Part shown: in pieces, positions 7,279 through 16,323 of the stretch
Layout of the letters: each line of letters starts with the position of its first letter
How positions within the stretch are numbered: position 1 is the stretch's first letter
Assembly (NCBI GenBank): GCA_016710745.1
Contig: JADJVB010000001.1
Coordinates: 1-18,271 of the forward strand
Direction: 5' to 3'
From: Chitinophagaceae bacterium
GTDB lineage: Bacteria; Bacteroidota; Bacteroidia; Chitinophagales; Chitinophagaceae
Length of the DNA stretch: 18,271 nt
Translations under genes and position numbers: made by a program
The notes under the pieces: model-generated
The model's database searches: none
Seen by the model: only the letters and a program-made list of their open reading frames with translations
Told to the model about the DNA's origin: nothing

Positions 7279-10232
7279 GTTGGTATTGATATATGCCATA
7301 TTGTGCCGCTATCGCTTTTAAGATCGACTTCTCCATTATAAGTATTTACTCTTTGCCTGATATTCATCAATCCGTTTCCTTTGCTTACCGTGTTTTCATC
7401 AAAGCCAATGCCATTATCATGTGCTGTAAGTATAATTGTTTTTTGTTTTAGTGAAAGGCTTAAATTAAAGTTGGTAGCCTGGCTGTATTTTGCCGCATTG
7501 TTTATTATTTCTTTACAGATCAGATAAATATCACGCCTCAACTGCATGTTTAAAATTTTGGATTTAATTGCTTCATCAACAGTAAAGTGATATTGAATTT
7601 CGGGTTTATCAAATACATCACCACAAAACTGCTGCAGGCGGTATATTAATTTTTCCATGGTGTCGTTGTTGGGGTTAATACTCCATACAATGTCACTCAT
7701 GTTTTGGATCATATCCCGGCTGGTATTTTCAATTTTGGTAGCCATCTTTTTTGCTTCTTCCGGTTGCGATTCTATTTTATTTTTAAGTACAGCATTCATT
7801 AGCGTAATGCTGCTTAAAGTAGTTCCAATATCGTCATGTAAATCTTTGCTGATGCTGCGCCTGGTTCTTTCTACCGCAACTATTCTGTTCATCTTTTGTT
7901 TATACAACCAGTAAAATACAGCAATAATAACTGAGGCACACAATATAAAAAACAGCCAGTGTTTGTAAAAGGGTTTTTTAATGGTAAAGCCAAAAAGTTG
8001 CATCTGTTAAAGACCATAAACTATTGGCGTTTTTGGCCCTTACCATAAATGTGTAATCGCCGGCTGGTAACTGGCTGTAAGCTATAATATAATTGGCGGC
8101 CGGTGTGCTCCAGTCTTTATCAATACCCTGCAATTGGTATTGATATTCTGTTGCCTGCTCGTCAATAAATGTAGGGGATACAAATTCAAAAGTTAAATTG
8201 TTTTGTGTTGGAGAAAAAGCATGAACTCCCATGCCAAGTAAACTATCAGCATTGGCATTGTTTACAGACAAGTGGCTGATATGCACCGATGGAACGGTGC
8301 TGGATAGTTTTGGATTTATGTCAGTAATAGACAAAGCGCCGGTTGTGCCAATATATAATTTGCGTTGCAACTCTTTTAAAAAATAAATGTAGCGACCATT
8401 CATTAGATTATTGAAAAGGCCTTTGTTTATGTTAAAATCGTGTTGTGTTACGAAGGTTATTTTATCAATCCCTTTGTTAGAGCCTATCCATATATTACCT
8501 GTACTATCGTATAATATCTCTGTTATAAAACTGCTTGAAATTTCCGGTTCTGTAAGCGTTTTGGATACGCTGTAGTTTTTGTTTTCTTTGCTAAAAATCC
8601 TAATCCCGCTATTACGGGTAGCGAGCCATATTTTTTATCTTTTGTCGTAATGATCTTGAAACAACGGTCATTTTGAATTGTTGGAACAAAAGGTATCTTT
8701 TCTATTATTTTAAGTTGAATGAGGCCTTTAATTCTTTCTGCTTTGCAATAAAATAAGCCAACTTTATTTACAGCCAAAATAAATTCATTTTCGTAAAATC
8801 CCGGCCCAACAGCACTAAAGAGCGATGTATGCAACTCACCCGGTAGTTGAACCTTCTCCACCCAATCATCATGGCCAAGTAAAAATTTTTTATCCTGTGT
8901 TATAAATACAAATTCTTTATTGTTGAGCCTGGCAATTTTTTCCATATCAATTACGGTGCCGGAATCGCTGTGGTATTCTATCTCCTTTTTTTCAATAAGT
9001 TCACCATTTTGTATTGAAATCAACTTAGTGGTTACCTTGGGATATACTCCAATATTGAGGTAAGAATTCAGCCAAAGGGTATTGGCTGGAGTTGATATGA
9101 TTCTGGCATCATAATTTGCATTCTTATCATAATTTATCAGTGTATGCAACTCTTCATTTTTTAAAGTAAAGAATTGTAAATTGTTAGAAAAAATAAATTG
9201 GTTACTGTAAATAACACCTCCTCTGATATTAGGGGTGCCGGCAACGCTTGTAGGAGTATAGTTTATAAAATCAAAATTACTGAAACGATAAACACCATTT
9301 TCTGTAGCAAACCATATATTATCTTCCCGGTCTGTAAAAATATCCCATAGTAATACACCAGGTAATCCGTGTTTTATCAGCTTCTTTTTCAGCTGCAGTG
9401 CTTTATTGTAAACCGCAACACCGTCCGGTAAATCAGAAATCATGATATCCCCGTTTCTGGAAAATCCCATCGCTGTTATCAGTTCTTTATGATTTGTAAA
9501 TTTTACCGGTTTTGCATTTTCAACATCCTTTAAATGTTCTCTGAATATCTTATAAACATCATGCTGAGAAGCAATAAAAACATTGCCTTCCAAATCAACT
9601 TTGAGTACGTTACAATATTTTTTGAATAAGGCAGGAAGAATGTAAGCGGTATTAAAATTTCCTTTTTTGTAAATATATACGCCTGCGTCTGTTCCAATCC
9701 AGATATTCCCTTCGCCATCTTTTGAAAACATTAAAAAACTTTTCATCTCCCGGGCAATTTCATCCGGTGGTTTTAAAATTGTTTTGCTGCTGCCGGTTAT
9801 AAGTTCAAGATCGGTGGAATAAATTTTGGCTACCAGGGTGCTGCTATCATTTAAGATCAGGCCATAAGTTGGCTGGCTTTTTGACTGGCCAGATATTGAA
9901 GAAAAAGAAAGCTTATTTGCAAGTCCAAGCGCAAAGCCTTCGCCATTGGTAGCAAAAACACAATGCCCTTTATACATGTTTATTGTATTGGTGTGGGCAA
10001 AATAGTAGGTGAAGTTTTTACCCGGAAAAAATGTAAATTTTCTTCCATCGTAATTACATATACCATTGTCTGATGTTATCCATATATAACCTGCACTATC
10101 CTGGCTAACATTGCCGCACCTGTTATTGATAAGCCCATTGCTGGTTGTAAACTGCTTATACGGGTAGGTTTGGCCGTAGCAGTGTACCACACATACTACT
10201 TGTAAAAGCAAAAACAGTTTTTTATAAAACAT
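7275..10232 (-). CDS. propeller-type sensor histidine kinase (two frameshifts)
   Basis: This membrane sensor kinase of about 985 residues has a large periplasmic beta-propeller. The N-terminal MFYKKLFLLLQVVCVVHCYG is a signal peptide. It is followed by two-component-regulator propeller blades such as YIWITSDNGICNYDGRKF, NIWIGTDAGVYIYKKGNF and NIWFATENGVYRFSNF. Near 8633 a run of A bases is one short: IWLATRNSGIRIF continues in another frame, through NIWIGSNKGIDKI. A Y_Y_Y domain follows (LTFEFVSPTF, YQYQLQGIDKDWS). A second break near 7993 (one T too many) precedes the transmembrane segment HWLFFILCASVIIAVFYWLY. The HisKA_3 motif SISKDLHDDIGTTLSSI places the phospho-accepting His codon at 7836-7838. 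The ATPase domain has EIINNAAKYSQ, AHDNGIGFDE and KGNGLMNIRQR. It overlaps the response regulator by 4 bp and starts 97 bp from the divergent lipoprotein gene. Confidence 0.92.
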
Positions 10233-10329
10233 TATACAATATAGCTATTATCATATAATTTTTTTCACCCTTATTGGTGATTTACCCTTTGCAGAACTAA
10301 TTAAACATTTGCAATGTAAAAAAGTAATA

Positions 10330-10796
10330 ATGAAGACAGGTGTCATAATTTTACTATCCGCCATATTCTTTCTAAGCTCCTGCAATGGAAGTAACTCCAA
10401 AGCAACATCCTTCTCTACAGGCTCAACTTCTGTAAATAATAAGGAAAGTAACTATCCGTATGTAACCGCCAAAATAAACGGTAAAGAATGGCATTCCATC
10501 AAAGATGAAATACTTATGTGGGCACTTACAATAGCGTACGTGAAGGTGCCGGAGGTTATGGTATAAGCCTGCTTGATGAAAATACAAAAGATGATGTAGT
10601 GCTTGATTACGACAACTTCCGGCAGGGAGCGGTGGCAGGGTGTTTAAGCATTATTTCAATTAAAGAAATTGCTGAGGGAAAAATTGTGGAAGGCAATTTT
10701 TCGTCGCCTATGAATGTGAGTAATAATTATCCGGAAAATAAAGATGATAGCCTTGTGGTAACAGAAGGAAGCTTTGTTGTATTGCTAAAAAAATAA
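10330..10796 (+). CDS. small lipoprotein, unknown function (one frameshift)
   Basis: The start at 10330 gives MKTGVIILLSAIFFLSSCNG, a lipoprotein signal peptide with lipobox LSSC, so the product is anchored to the outer or inner membrane. A second conserved-looking part reads NYPYVTAKINGKEWHSIKDE, resembling the opening strand pattern of many small Bacteroidota lipoproteins. Near 10517 an extra base breaks the frame: EILM continues one frame over as GTYNSVREGAGGYGISLLDE and runs to TAA 10794-10796, ending GSFVVLLKK. The reconstructed length is about 155 residues. It is followed after 15 bases by the S74 fibre gene, so the pair is probably one transcript. It is divergent from the sensor kinase. 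Function is not recognised; association with the fibre is inferred only from position. Confidence 0.8.
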
Positions 10797-10811
10797 TTAA
10801 ATAGTATACTT

Positions 10812-13529
10812 ATGAAAACAATAATACTACTGCTTTGTATAAGTTTATTCCTTGGCAGTATTACAGGATATGCACAAAGCCTTGCTGTTAATACCACAGG
10901 TGCCACAGCAAACAGTAGCAGTATTTTAGATGTAAGCAGCGGTTCAAAAGGAATTCTTATTCCACGTATGTCGTCTGTTCAACGAATGGGCATTGGTACA
11001 CCGGCCAATGGCTTGTTGGTGTACGATATAGATAGTAGTGCATTTAGTTACTTTAATGGAGCCGTTTGGAGTTTTTTAAAAGCGGGTGTTGATACAGCTA
11101 CAACATGGAATACAAAGGGTAACAACAATATAACCCCAGCTAATTTTTTAGGCACTGTAAACGATGCCGATTTATTTTTTAAAAGAAATACTATAAATGC
11201 TGGTTACATCAAATCAACCAATACCGCTTTTGGGGTTTTAAGTGGCAATGCTGGTACCGGCACAAATAATACAGCGTTTGGCTATGCCAATTTAGGAGTA
11301 AACACTACAGGAAGTTTTAATACGGCCCTTGGTGCCAGAAACATAGAATACAGCACCGGCGATTACAATGTTGCAATAGGCGCATTTAACTTATCAAAAA
11401 CTTTTCAGGCAGGGCAAAATTATACCAAAAACGTAGCTATTGGTTACGGAGCCATGCAAAACCAGATTTATGGCAGAAGTAATATTGCCATTGGTGAAGC
11501 TGCATTAAATACCGATACAACCAGTTTTAACAACATTGCGATTGGTTACAAAGCCCTTTTTAACAATGCAAACAAAAATAATTTGGTAGCCATAGGTGAT
11601 AGTGCTTTGTATAACAACAGTACCGGCTCGGCCTCGGTAACGCAAGGTGCCGATAATACAGCATTGGGAAGTAAAACACTATCTGGCAACACCATTGGCT
11701 ACGGCAATACCGCCACAGGCAAGAGTGCTTTAAATGCAAATATCAACGGCGGGCTAAATGTAGCAAATGGCGCTTACACATTATTTTTTAATACAGCTGG
11801 CAATAGAAATACAGCTGTGGGCAGTGGTGCCCAGTATAAGAATACTACAGGAAATTCAAATACCGCAGTAGGGGATGGAACACTTTATCAAAATATAGTT
11901 GGTTATTCTAATGTAGCAATAGGAATAAGTGCTTTATATAATAATACCACACGCAGCAACCTGGTAGCCATTGGCGATAGTGCCTTGTACAATAATGGTA
12001 TTGGGGCGCTTATTATTTATGATGGAGCTTTTAATACTGCAATTGGTAGCAAAGCTTTATTCAAAAATACCACTGGCAATTCTAACACCGCCACTGGAAA
12101 TAATAGTTTGTATAATAACATTACCGGAAATGATAATACAGCAAATGGAGTTAATGCTTTGGCCAGTAACACCATAGGTGCAAGCAATACAGCAAATGGG
12201 AGTAGTGCTTTGGTCAATAACACAAACGGCAATAGTAATACAGCAAATGGGAGTAGTGCTTTGGCCGGTAACACCACTGGTACTTCTAATACAGCAAGTG
12301 GCGCTGGTGCTTTATTAAGTAACACCTCTGGCAATTACAATACCGCAAATGGAGTTTTTTCTATGGTTGATAACCTTACTGGCTCTCATAATACGGCAAT
12401 AGGTGTAAATGCACTTTATCGTAATAAAAGAGGAAACTTTAACACAGCCATCGGCGACTCTTCATTGTTCACAGATACCGTTTCAAATAATACAGCTTTA
12501 GGCGCTTATACGTTAGCTGCTAATGTTAGAGGAACCAATAATGTAGCAGTAGGTGTAAAGGCAGGAAACGACCCGGCTAATGATAATGGTTATTACAACA
12601 CTTATATTGGTGATAGCACCATGATGCTGGCAAATAGAACAAATAGTACCGTTATTGGCAGCAAAGCTTATACAAGCACTAATAACAGTATGGTATTGGG
12701 TAGCATCAATGGTGTAAACGGCGCCACCGCCGATGTGAAGATTGGTATTGGGGTAACAGACCCAACAGAAAAATTAGAGATCGGTAATGGGCGATTACGA
12801 TTTAGAGGAAATGCACCTTTCGGTAATGCACATGGCATTACCTGGACTAACAATGCCGGAACAACCGACAGGGCATTTATAGGTATGGAAACCGATAACT
12901 TTTGGGGTATTTATAGTTTTGGCCTGGGTTGGAATGTAAGGGTACATAATACCACGGGTGAAGTAGGTGTTTTTAAACAACCGCTTACAACCGTTAATGA
13001 CAGCCGGTTACAGGTAAAACAGAGCGGTTCTCAAAATGGCATAGGTATTGAAAATACCAACACTACCAATCATTGGGACCTATTTTTAGATGCTGGAGCT
13101 GTACCTGATTTTAACTTTTATTTAAATGGTTCTTTAAGGTCTTACATACGAAACTCAGATGGCGCTTATATACAGGTATCAGATAAAAATTTAAAAAAAG
13201 ATATAACAGTTTTACAACCGGCGCTGCAAAAGATAAGTACCCTACAACCTTACCAATATCATTACGTTGAAAATAATGCTGGCAGCAATTACAGCATTGG
13301 CTTTATGGCACAGGATGTTCAAAAATTATTTCCCGATGCGGTGAGTGAAAAGCTGATGAAAGATGGCAGATTACAGTTAGGAGTAAATTACCAATACTTT
13401 ACAGTACTTGCTATAAAGGGCTTACAGGAGCAGCAAAGCAATATGGAAGCACAAAACAAAAAAATTGAAGTTTTAGAAAGGCAACTAGCCGAATTAAAAA
13501 AATTGGTAGAGCAGTCTTTAAAAAATTAG
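10812..13529 (+). CDS. secreted repeat fibre with C-terminal peptidase S74 chaperone domain
   Basis: This is an intact 905-residue surface fibre. Residues 1-21 are a signal peptide (MKTIILLLCISLFLGSITGY). Residues about 22-95 form the module common at the start of Bacteroidota fibres (SSSILDVSSGSKGILIPRMS, then GLLVYDIDSSAFSYFNGAVW). Residues about 136-630 are Asn/Thr/Gly-rich repeats of 17 residues with consensus NTAxGxxALxxNTTGNS, resembling trimeric autotransporter head repeats. A non-repetitive part (about 640-789) precedes a peptidase S74 intramolecular chaperone domain starting SDKNLKKDITVLQPALQKIS. This holds the Ser/Lys pair (S790, K795) used for self-cleavage in endosialidase tail proteins, then YSIGFMAQDVQKLFPDAV. 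A final coiled coil (QNKKIEVLERQLAELKKLVE) closes the protein. The family predicts a trimer that releases its own C-terminus. The likely role is surface adhesion or matrix structure. It is probably co-transcribed with the lipoprotein. Confidence 0.92.
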   Translation: MKTIILLLCISLFLGSITGYAQSLAVNTTGATANSSSILDVSSGSKGILIPRMSSVQRMGIGTPANGLLVYDIDSSAFSYFNGAVWSFLKAGVDTATTWNTKGNNNITPANFLGTVNDADLFFKRNTINAGYIKSTNTAFGVLSGNAGTGTNNTAFGYANLGVNTTGSFNTALGARNIEYSTGDYNVAIGAFNLSKTFQAGQNYTKNVAIGYGAMQNQIYGRSNIAIGEAALNTDTTSFNNIAIGYKALFNNANKNNLVAIGDSALYNNSTGSASVTQGADNTALGSKTLSGNTIGYGNTATGKSALNANINGGLNVANGAYTLFFNTAGNRNTAVGSGAQYKNTTGNSNTAVGDGTLYQNIVGYSNVAIGISALYNNTTRSNLVAIGDSALYNNGIGALIIYDGAFNTAIGSKALFKNTTGNSNTATGNNSLYNNITGNDNTANGVNALASNTIGASNTANGSSALVNNTNGNSNTANGSSALAGNTTGTSNTASGAGALLSNTSGNYNTANGVFSMVDNLTGSHNTAIGVNALYRNKRGNFNTAIGDSSLFTDTVSNNTALGAYTLAANVRGTNNVAVGVKAGNDPANDNGYYNTYIGDSTMMLANRTNSTVIGSKAYTSTNNSMVLGSINGVNGATADVKIGIGVTDPTEKLEIGNGRLRFRGNAPFGNAHGITWTNNAGTTDRAFIGMETDNFWGIYSFGLGWNVRVHNTTGEVGVFKQPLTTVNDSRLQVKQSGSQNGIGIENTNTTNHWDLFLDAGAVPDFNFYLNGSLRSYIRNSDGAYIQVSDKNLKKDITVLQPALQKISTLQPYQYHYVENNAGSNYSIGFMAQDVQKLFPDAVSEKLMKDGRLQLGVNYQYFTVLAIKGLQEQQSNMEAQNKKIEVLERQLAELKKLVEQSLKN
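11217..12700 (+). repeat. in-frame 51-bp repeat array within the fibre gene
   Basis: The coding repeats have a period of 51 bp (17 residues), clearest at 12135-12450, where successive units begin AATACAGCAAATGG or close variants at 12135 and 12186. Units upstream are more diverged, with occasional insertions of about 8-10 residues. A longer-range duplication is also visible: NLVAIGDSALYNN occurs at 11580 and again at 11958, 378 bp (126 residues) apart, with similar flanks (TALGSK / TAIGSK). The array is a plausible site for length change by recombination. Confidence 0.85.
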
Positions 13530-13552
13530 TTGCCGTTAAAATTTGACCTGGC

Positions 13553-13571
13553 CTGAGAAATTAAACCTCAG
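13553..13571. terminator. weak hairpin between convergent genes
   Basis: CTGAG (13553-13557) and CTCAG (13567-13571) can pair across a 9-base AT-rich loop and are followed on the plus strand by TTTATTTTAT. This lies in the 43-base gap between the convergent stops of the fibre gene (13529) and the GHL10 gene (13573). A 5-bp stem is weak, so termination here is only a possibility. Confidence 0.25.
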
Positions 13572-13572
13572 T

Positions 13573-14787
13573 TTATTTTATAGCGGGCGTTTTTGCCGGT
13601 TCCTTAAAGTAATTCAGTCTCAGCGAATCGCTCCAGCCTTTAGGGTTTTTCATGAGTATACTGCTGCTGTAAAATGCCATGCCCTGTATGTTTGGCGTAT
13701 TCCTGATCGCTTCAATTTGCCGGGGAAGTTGGGTATTATCGCGCCTTGCCGCATTGCTGTTGGCTCTGTAAATGCCCAGCCCGATATAGCAGTTTCGGCC
13801 ATAAGTATGTTTACTCCACCAGTTGAGCAGGGTTTCAAAGGGTGCTACCCGATGCCCAAACTCCCAATAGAGTTGGGGTGCCACATAATCTATCCAGCCT
13901 TTTTTCAGCCATAGCAAAATGTCGGCATACAGATCGTCATAATTGGATTGGGCACCGTTTGTTTTACTGCCGTGTACAGAGTCTTTGGCCTCGTTTCGCC
14001 AAACACCAAAGGGGCTTATCCCAAACTGGCATTTCGGATTTTCTTTTTTTATTATGCAGCTCAACATACTGATGATGGAATCTGTATTGCTCCTGCGCCA
14101 GTCATCTTTGCTCATGCCGTTCCCGTATTGCCGGTAGGTTTTATAATCCGGAAACTCCCTGCCCGGAATTTTATAAGGATAAAAATAGTCGTCGAAATGA
14201 ATGGCATCAATGGCGTAGCGTTTAACCACATCCTTTACTACACGGGTGAGGAACTGCTGTGCTTCCTTGTTCCCGGGGTCGAAATATCTTTTATCACCGT
14301 AAGTCAAAAACCATTCGGGATGTATCCGGGTAATATGATTTGCCGCAATGGATGATCTGCCGATATTAAACACGGCCCGGTAAGGGTTCATCCAGGCATG
14401 AAATTCCATGCCCCTTTTATGCGTTTCTTCAACCATAAACGCCAATGGATCGTAATAAGGCTCAGGTGGCTTTCCCTGAGTACCGGTAAGAAACTCACTC
14501 CAGGGTTCAAATTCGGATGGATAAAAAGCATCACTTACCGGGCGTACCTGTACGATTACAGCATTGATGCCGAGGCTTTGGTGATAGTTGAGCAACTTAA
14601 TAAATTCTTCTTTCTGCAAATCTGAATTGTAGTTGCCCCTGCCCGGCCAGTCAATATTATCAACGGTTGCCACCCAAACGCCACGGAATTCGGTTTTATC
14701 CTGTGCCTGTGAAATACCAGGCAACAGGCAACAGGCAATCAAAAGCGTATGATGTACAAAGACGGAAATGAAACGGGTGATTTTCAT
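13573..14787 (-). CDS. exported GHL10-type (DUF187) glycosyl hydrolase-like protein
   Basis: This is an intact 404-residue protein of the GHL10/DUF187 family (YngK-like), a TIM-barrel group related to glycoside hydrolases and thought to act on cell-wall or surface glycans. Residues 1-29 form a signal peptide ending near ISQAQ. The family opening FRGVWVATVDNIDWPG is at residues 35-50, followed by GINAVIVQVRPVSDAFYPSE (73-92), FHAWMNPYRAVFN (129-141), and the acidic motif AIDAIHFDDYFYPY (192-205) with D199/D200 as candidate active-site residues. DYVAPQLYWEFG lies near 300-311. The protein ends soon after the barrel (WSDSLRLNYFKEP), with no C-terminal fibronectin-like domain as in longer members. 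It starts 12 bases after the MarR stop, so it is probably last in the radical SAM/AI-2E/MarR operon. The exact substrate cannot be told from sequence. Confidence 0.9.
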   Translation of the reverse strand: MKITRFISVFVHHTLLIACCLLPGISQAQDKTEFRGVWVATVDNIDWPGRGNYNSDLQKEEFIKLLNYHQSLGINAVIVQVRPVSDAFYPSEFEPWSEFLTGTQGKPPEPYYDPLAFMVEETHKRGMEFHAWMNPYRAVFNIGRSSIAANHITRIHPEWFLTYGDKRYFDPGNKEAQQFLTRVVKDVVKRYAIDAIHFDDYFYPYKIPGREFPDYKTYRQYGNGMSKDDWRRSNTDSIISMLSCIIKKENPKCQFGISPFGVWRNEAKDSVHGSKTNGAQSNYDDLYADILLWLKKGWIDYVAPQLYWEFGHRVAPFETLLNWWSKHTYGRNCYIGLGIYRANSNAARRDNTQLPRQIEAIRNTPNIQGMAFYSSSILMKNPKGWSDSLRLNYFKEPAKTPAIK

Positions 14788-14799
14788 GAATAGGTCTGG

Positions 14800-15250
14800 T
14801 TAACCGGATTGACGGATTTTATCAAGTAAATTATTTAAAGTTTTTGATTCAGATTCCGAGAGGTTACCCAGTATGGCATCCATATCCTTATCATACTTAT
14901 CCATTTTTTCGAGCAGTGCTTTCCCTTTGGTACTGATACTTACATCGACCAGGCGTTTATCGTTTTTACAAACCGATTTTTTTGCCAGTCCTTTTAGAAT
15001 GAGGCGGTCAACAATGCGGCTGGTATCACTCATTTTATCCAACATCCGTTCCCGTATCTGCAAGGTTGAAATGGGTGTTCCTGCACCCCGGAGGATCCGG
15101 AGTATATTATACTGTTGGGCAGTTACCCCTCCTTATCAAAAAACTGTTCATCTTTTCATTCATCCAGTTATAGGTATAGATCAGGTTGACGATACTTTTT
15201 TGATAGTCGTTCCTGAATGCCCGTTGGTTAATATCTTTTTCTAAACTCAT
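14800..15250 (-). CDS. MarR-family transcriptional regulator (one frameshift)
   Basis: This is a winged-helix repressor/activator of about 150 residues. The start at 15248-15250 gives MSLEKDINQRAFRNDYQKSI, then LIYTYNWMNEKMNSFLIRRG. A one-base loss near 15122 shifts the frame; it resumes as VTAQQYNILRILRGAGTPIS, then IRERMLDKMSDTSRIVDRLI, the DNA-recognition helix. The wing DKRLVDVSISTKGKALLEKM follows, and a helical C-terminus ends LLDKIRQSG. This order and length match MarR proteins. The gene is 12 bases before the GHL10 gene and directly follows the AI-2E transporter, whose frame reads into it. It may control this operon, as MarR genes often regulate adjacent transport genes. Ligand and operator are not visible. 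Confidence 0.88.
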
Positions 15251-15299
15251 ATTTACGTATTTTCGCATCGCTTGTCCCGATAATCGAGCTGTATCTGTG

Positions 15300-16303
15300 T
15301 CAGCGTTGCTGAATTCATTAATATAAATTTTTACCATGATGATGAAATAGCTGACCAGTAGTGGTCCAAAAATAAGCCCCATAAATCCAAAAAGATTGAG
15401 TCCTACAATAACGCCTAATACCGTCACTAACGGATGCACATCGCCCATGTATTTCATAAGCTTAAGCCGGGCAATATAGTCTACATTGCCCGTAACAACT
15501 ACACTGTAAATGGCAAGTCCAACGGCAGGCCACGTATTACCATGTAAAAAGAGATAAAAAATAAGCGGCACCCAAACTATCATGGTGCCTACCAATGGAA
15601 AAAAAGCAAATACACCTGTTACAAAGCCCCAAGCCCCAGTCTTCAACACCAAATATCCAATAGCCCAAGGTGGCAAAAAGTCCTTGAATAATGCTGATAA
15701 TGGGTATGCCCAACGCATTGGCCCTGATCATCATTTTTGTTTCGCCACCAGTGTATTTATGTTTGCCAGTTTTTAACGGAATTATTTTGCTCAAATATTT
15801 TTTTCAACACCGCTACCATTTGCCAGCAAAAAAGTAAAAGAGGAAAAACATCATTATCAGGTTGGAAATCACTACAAGGGTATTGTTTAAAAATCATAGG
15901 AATAAAAGCGGTTACCTTTTCTGCGATTGTTTTTGCGCTGCTGCCCGATAAGATAACAATGCCTGCTTTTTCCTGAACTTTTTTTGATATGGATTTGATG
16001 CCACTATCTGATCCTGGTTTTCGTTATAGAACGTATTTTAGGCGAAACCAAACTGATGCTTAAATACACCGGCAACGCAATGATGGCGATATAACCGACA
16101 ATAAATAGTAATGCTGTCCAGCCTTTCTTCTTTTTTTATAAATCAGCCTGAAAAAATAAAGTCCTGCTTAGTATATAAGTGATACCTCCCAACAAGCCAG
16201 GTATAAAAACCGTAAGCTGACTTATCAACAATGCAGCTATCAACAATATCAGCATCAGAATTAATATCTGCCTCAGGCGTTCATTAAAACCGGATTGATT
16301 CAT
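15300..16303 (-). CDS. AI-2E-family transporter (several frameshifts)
   Basis: This is a polytopic membrane protein of the AI-2E/TqsA/YdiK family (PF01594), with about 335 residues and 7-8 hydrophobic segments. Members export small molecules or exchange Na+/H+, so autoinducer transport is not implied. ATG 16301-16303 opens MNQSGFNERLRQILILMLIL, then LLISQLTVFIPGLLGGITYI. Later pieces in other frames are GWTALLFIVGYIAIIALPVY, SKKVQEKAGIVILSGSSAKT, GETKMMIRANALGIPIISII, GVFAFFPLVGTMIVWVPLIF, LVTVLGVIVGLNLFGFMGLI and FGPLLVSYFIIMVKIYINEF. The frame breaks near 16145, 15870, 15800 and 15640. The end is uncertain: the last frame has no stop and runs in frame into MarR, while a neighbouring frame stops at 15300-15302. 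It lies 20 bases after the radical SAM gene. Confidence 0.82.
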
Positions 16304-16323
16304 AAAGAGTATTTTTTAAATGA

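Noticed and set aside
12017..12334. Minus-strand 105-residue open frame rich in Leu/Ala/Val repeats
   Set aside because: It is the antisense shadow of the 51-bp repeats in the fibre gene; its repetitive hydrophobic sequence follows directly from the repeat codons.
11217..12700. Regular short repeats considered as a CRISPR array
   Set aside because: The repeats are in frame, diverged at third codon positions, have no constant spacer structure and sit inside one coding sequence.
10812..13529. Fibre with phage-type S74 domain considered as a prophage remnant
   Set aside because: There is a Sec signal peptide and no phage capsid, tail, lysis or integrase gene nearby; such fibres are common in Bacteroidota chromosomes.
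13842..14355. Overlapping plus-strand frames of 64-135 residues opposite the GHL10 gene
   Set aside because: They are shadows of an intact, well-recognised 404-residue gene on the minus strand.
15300..16303. AI-2E transporter read as evidence of quorum sensing
   Set aside because: The family name is historical and most members do not move AI-2; no luxS or lsr genes are in the window.
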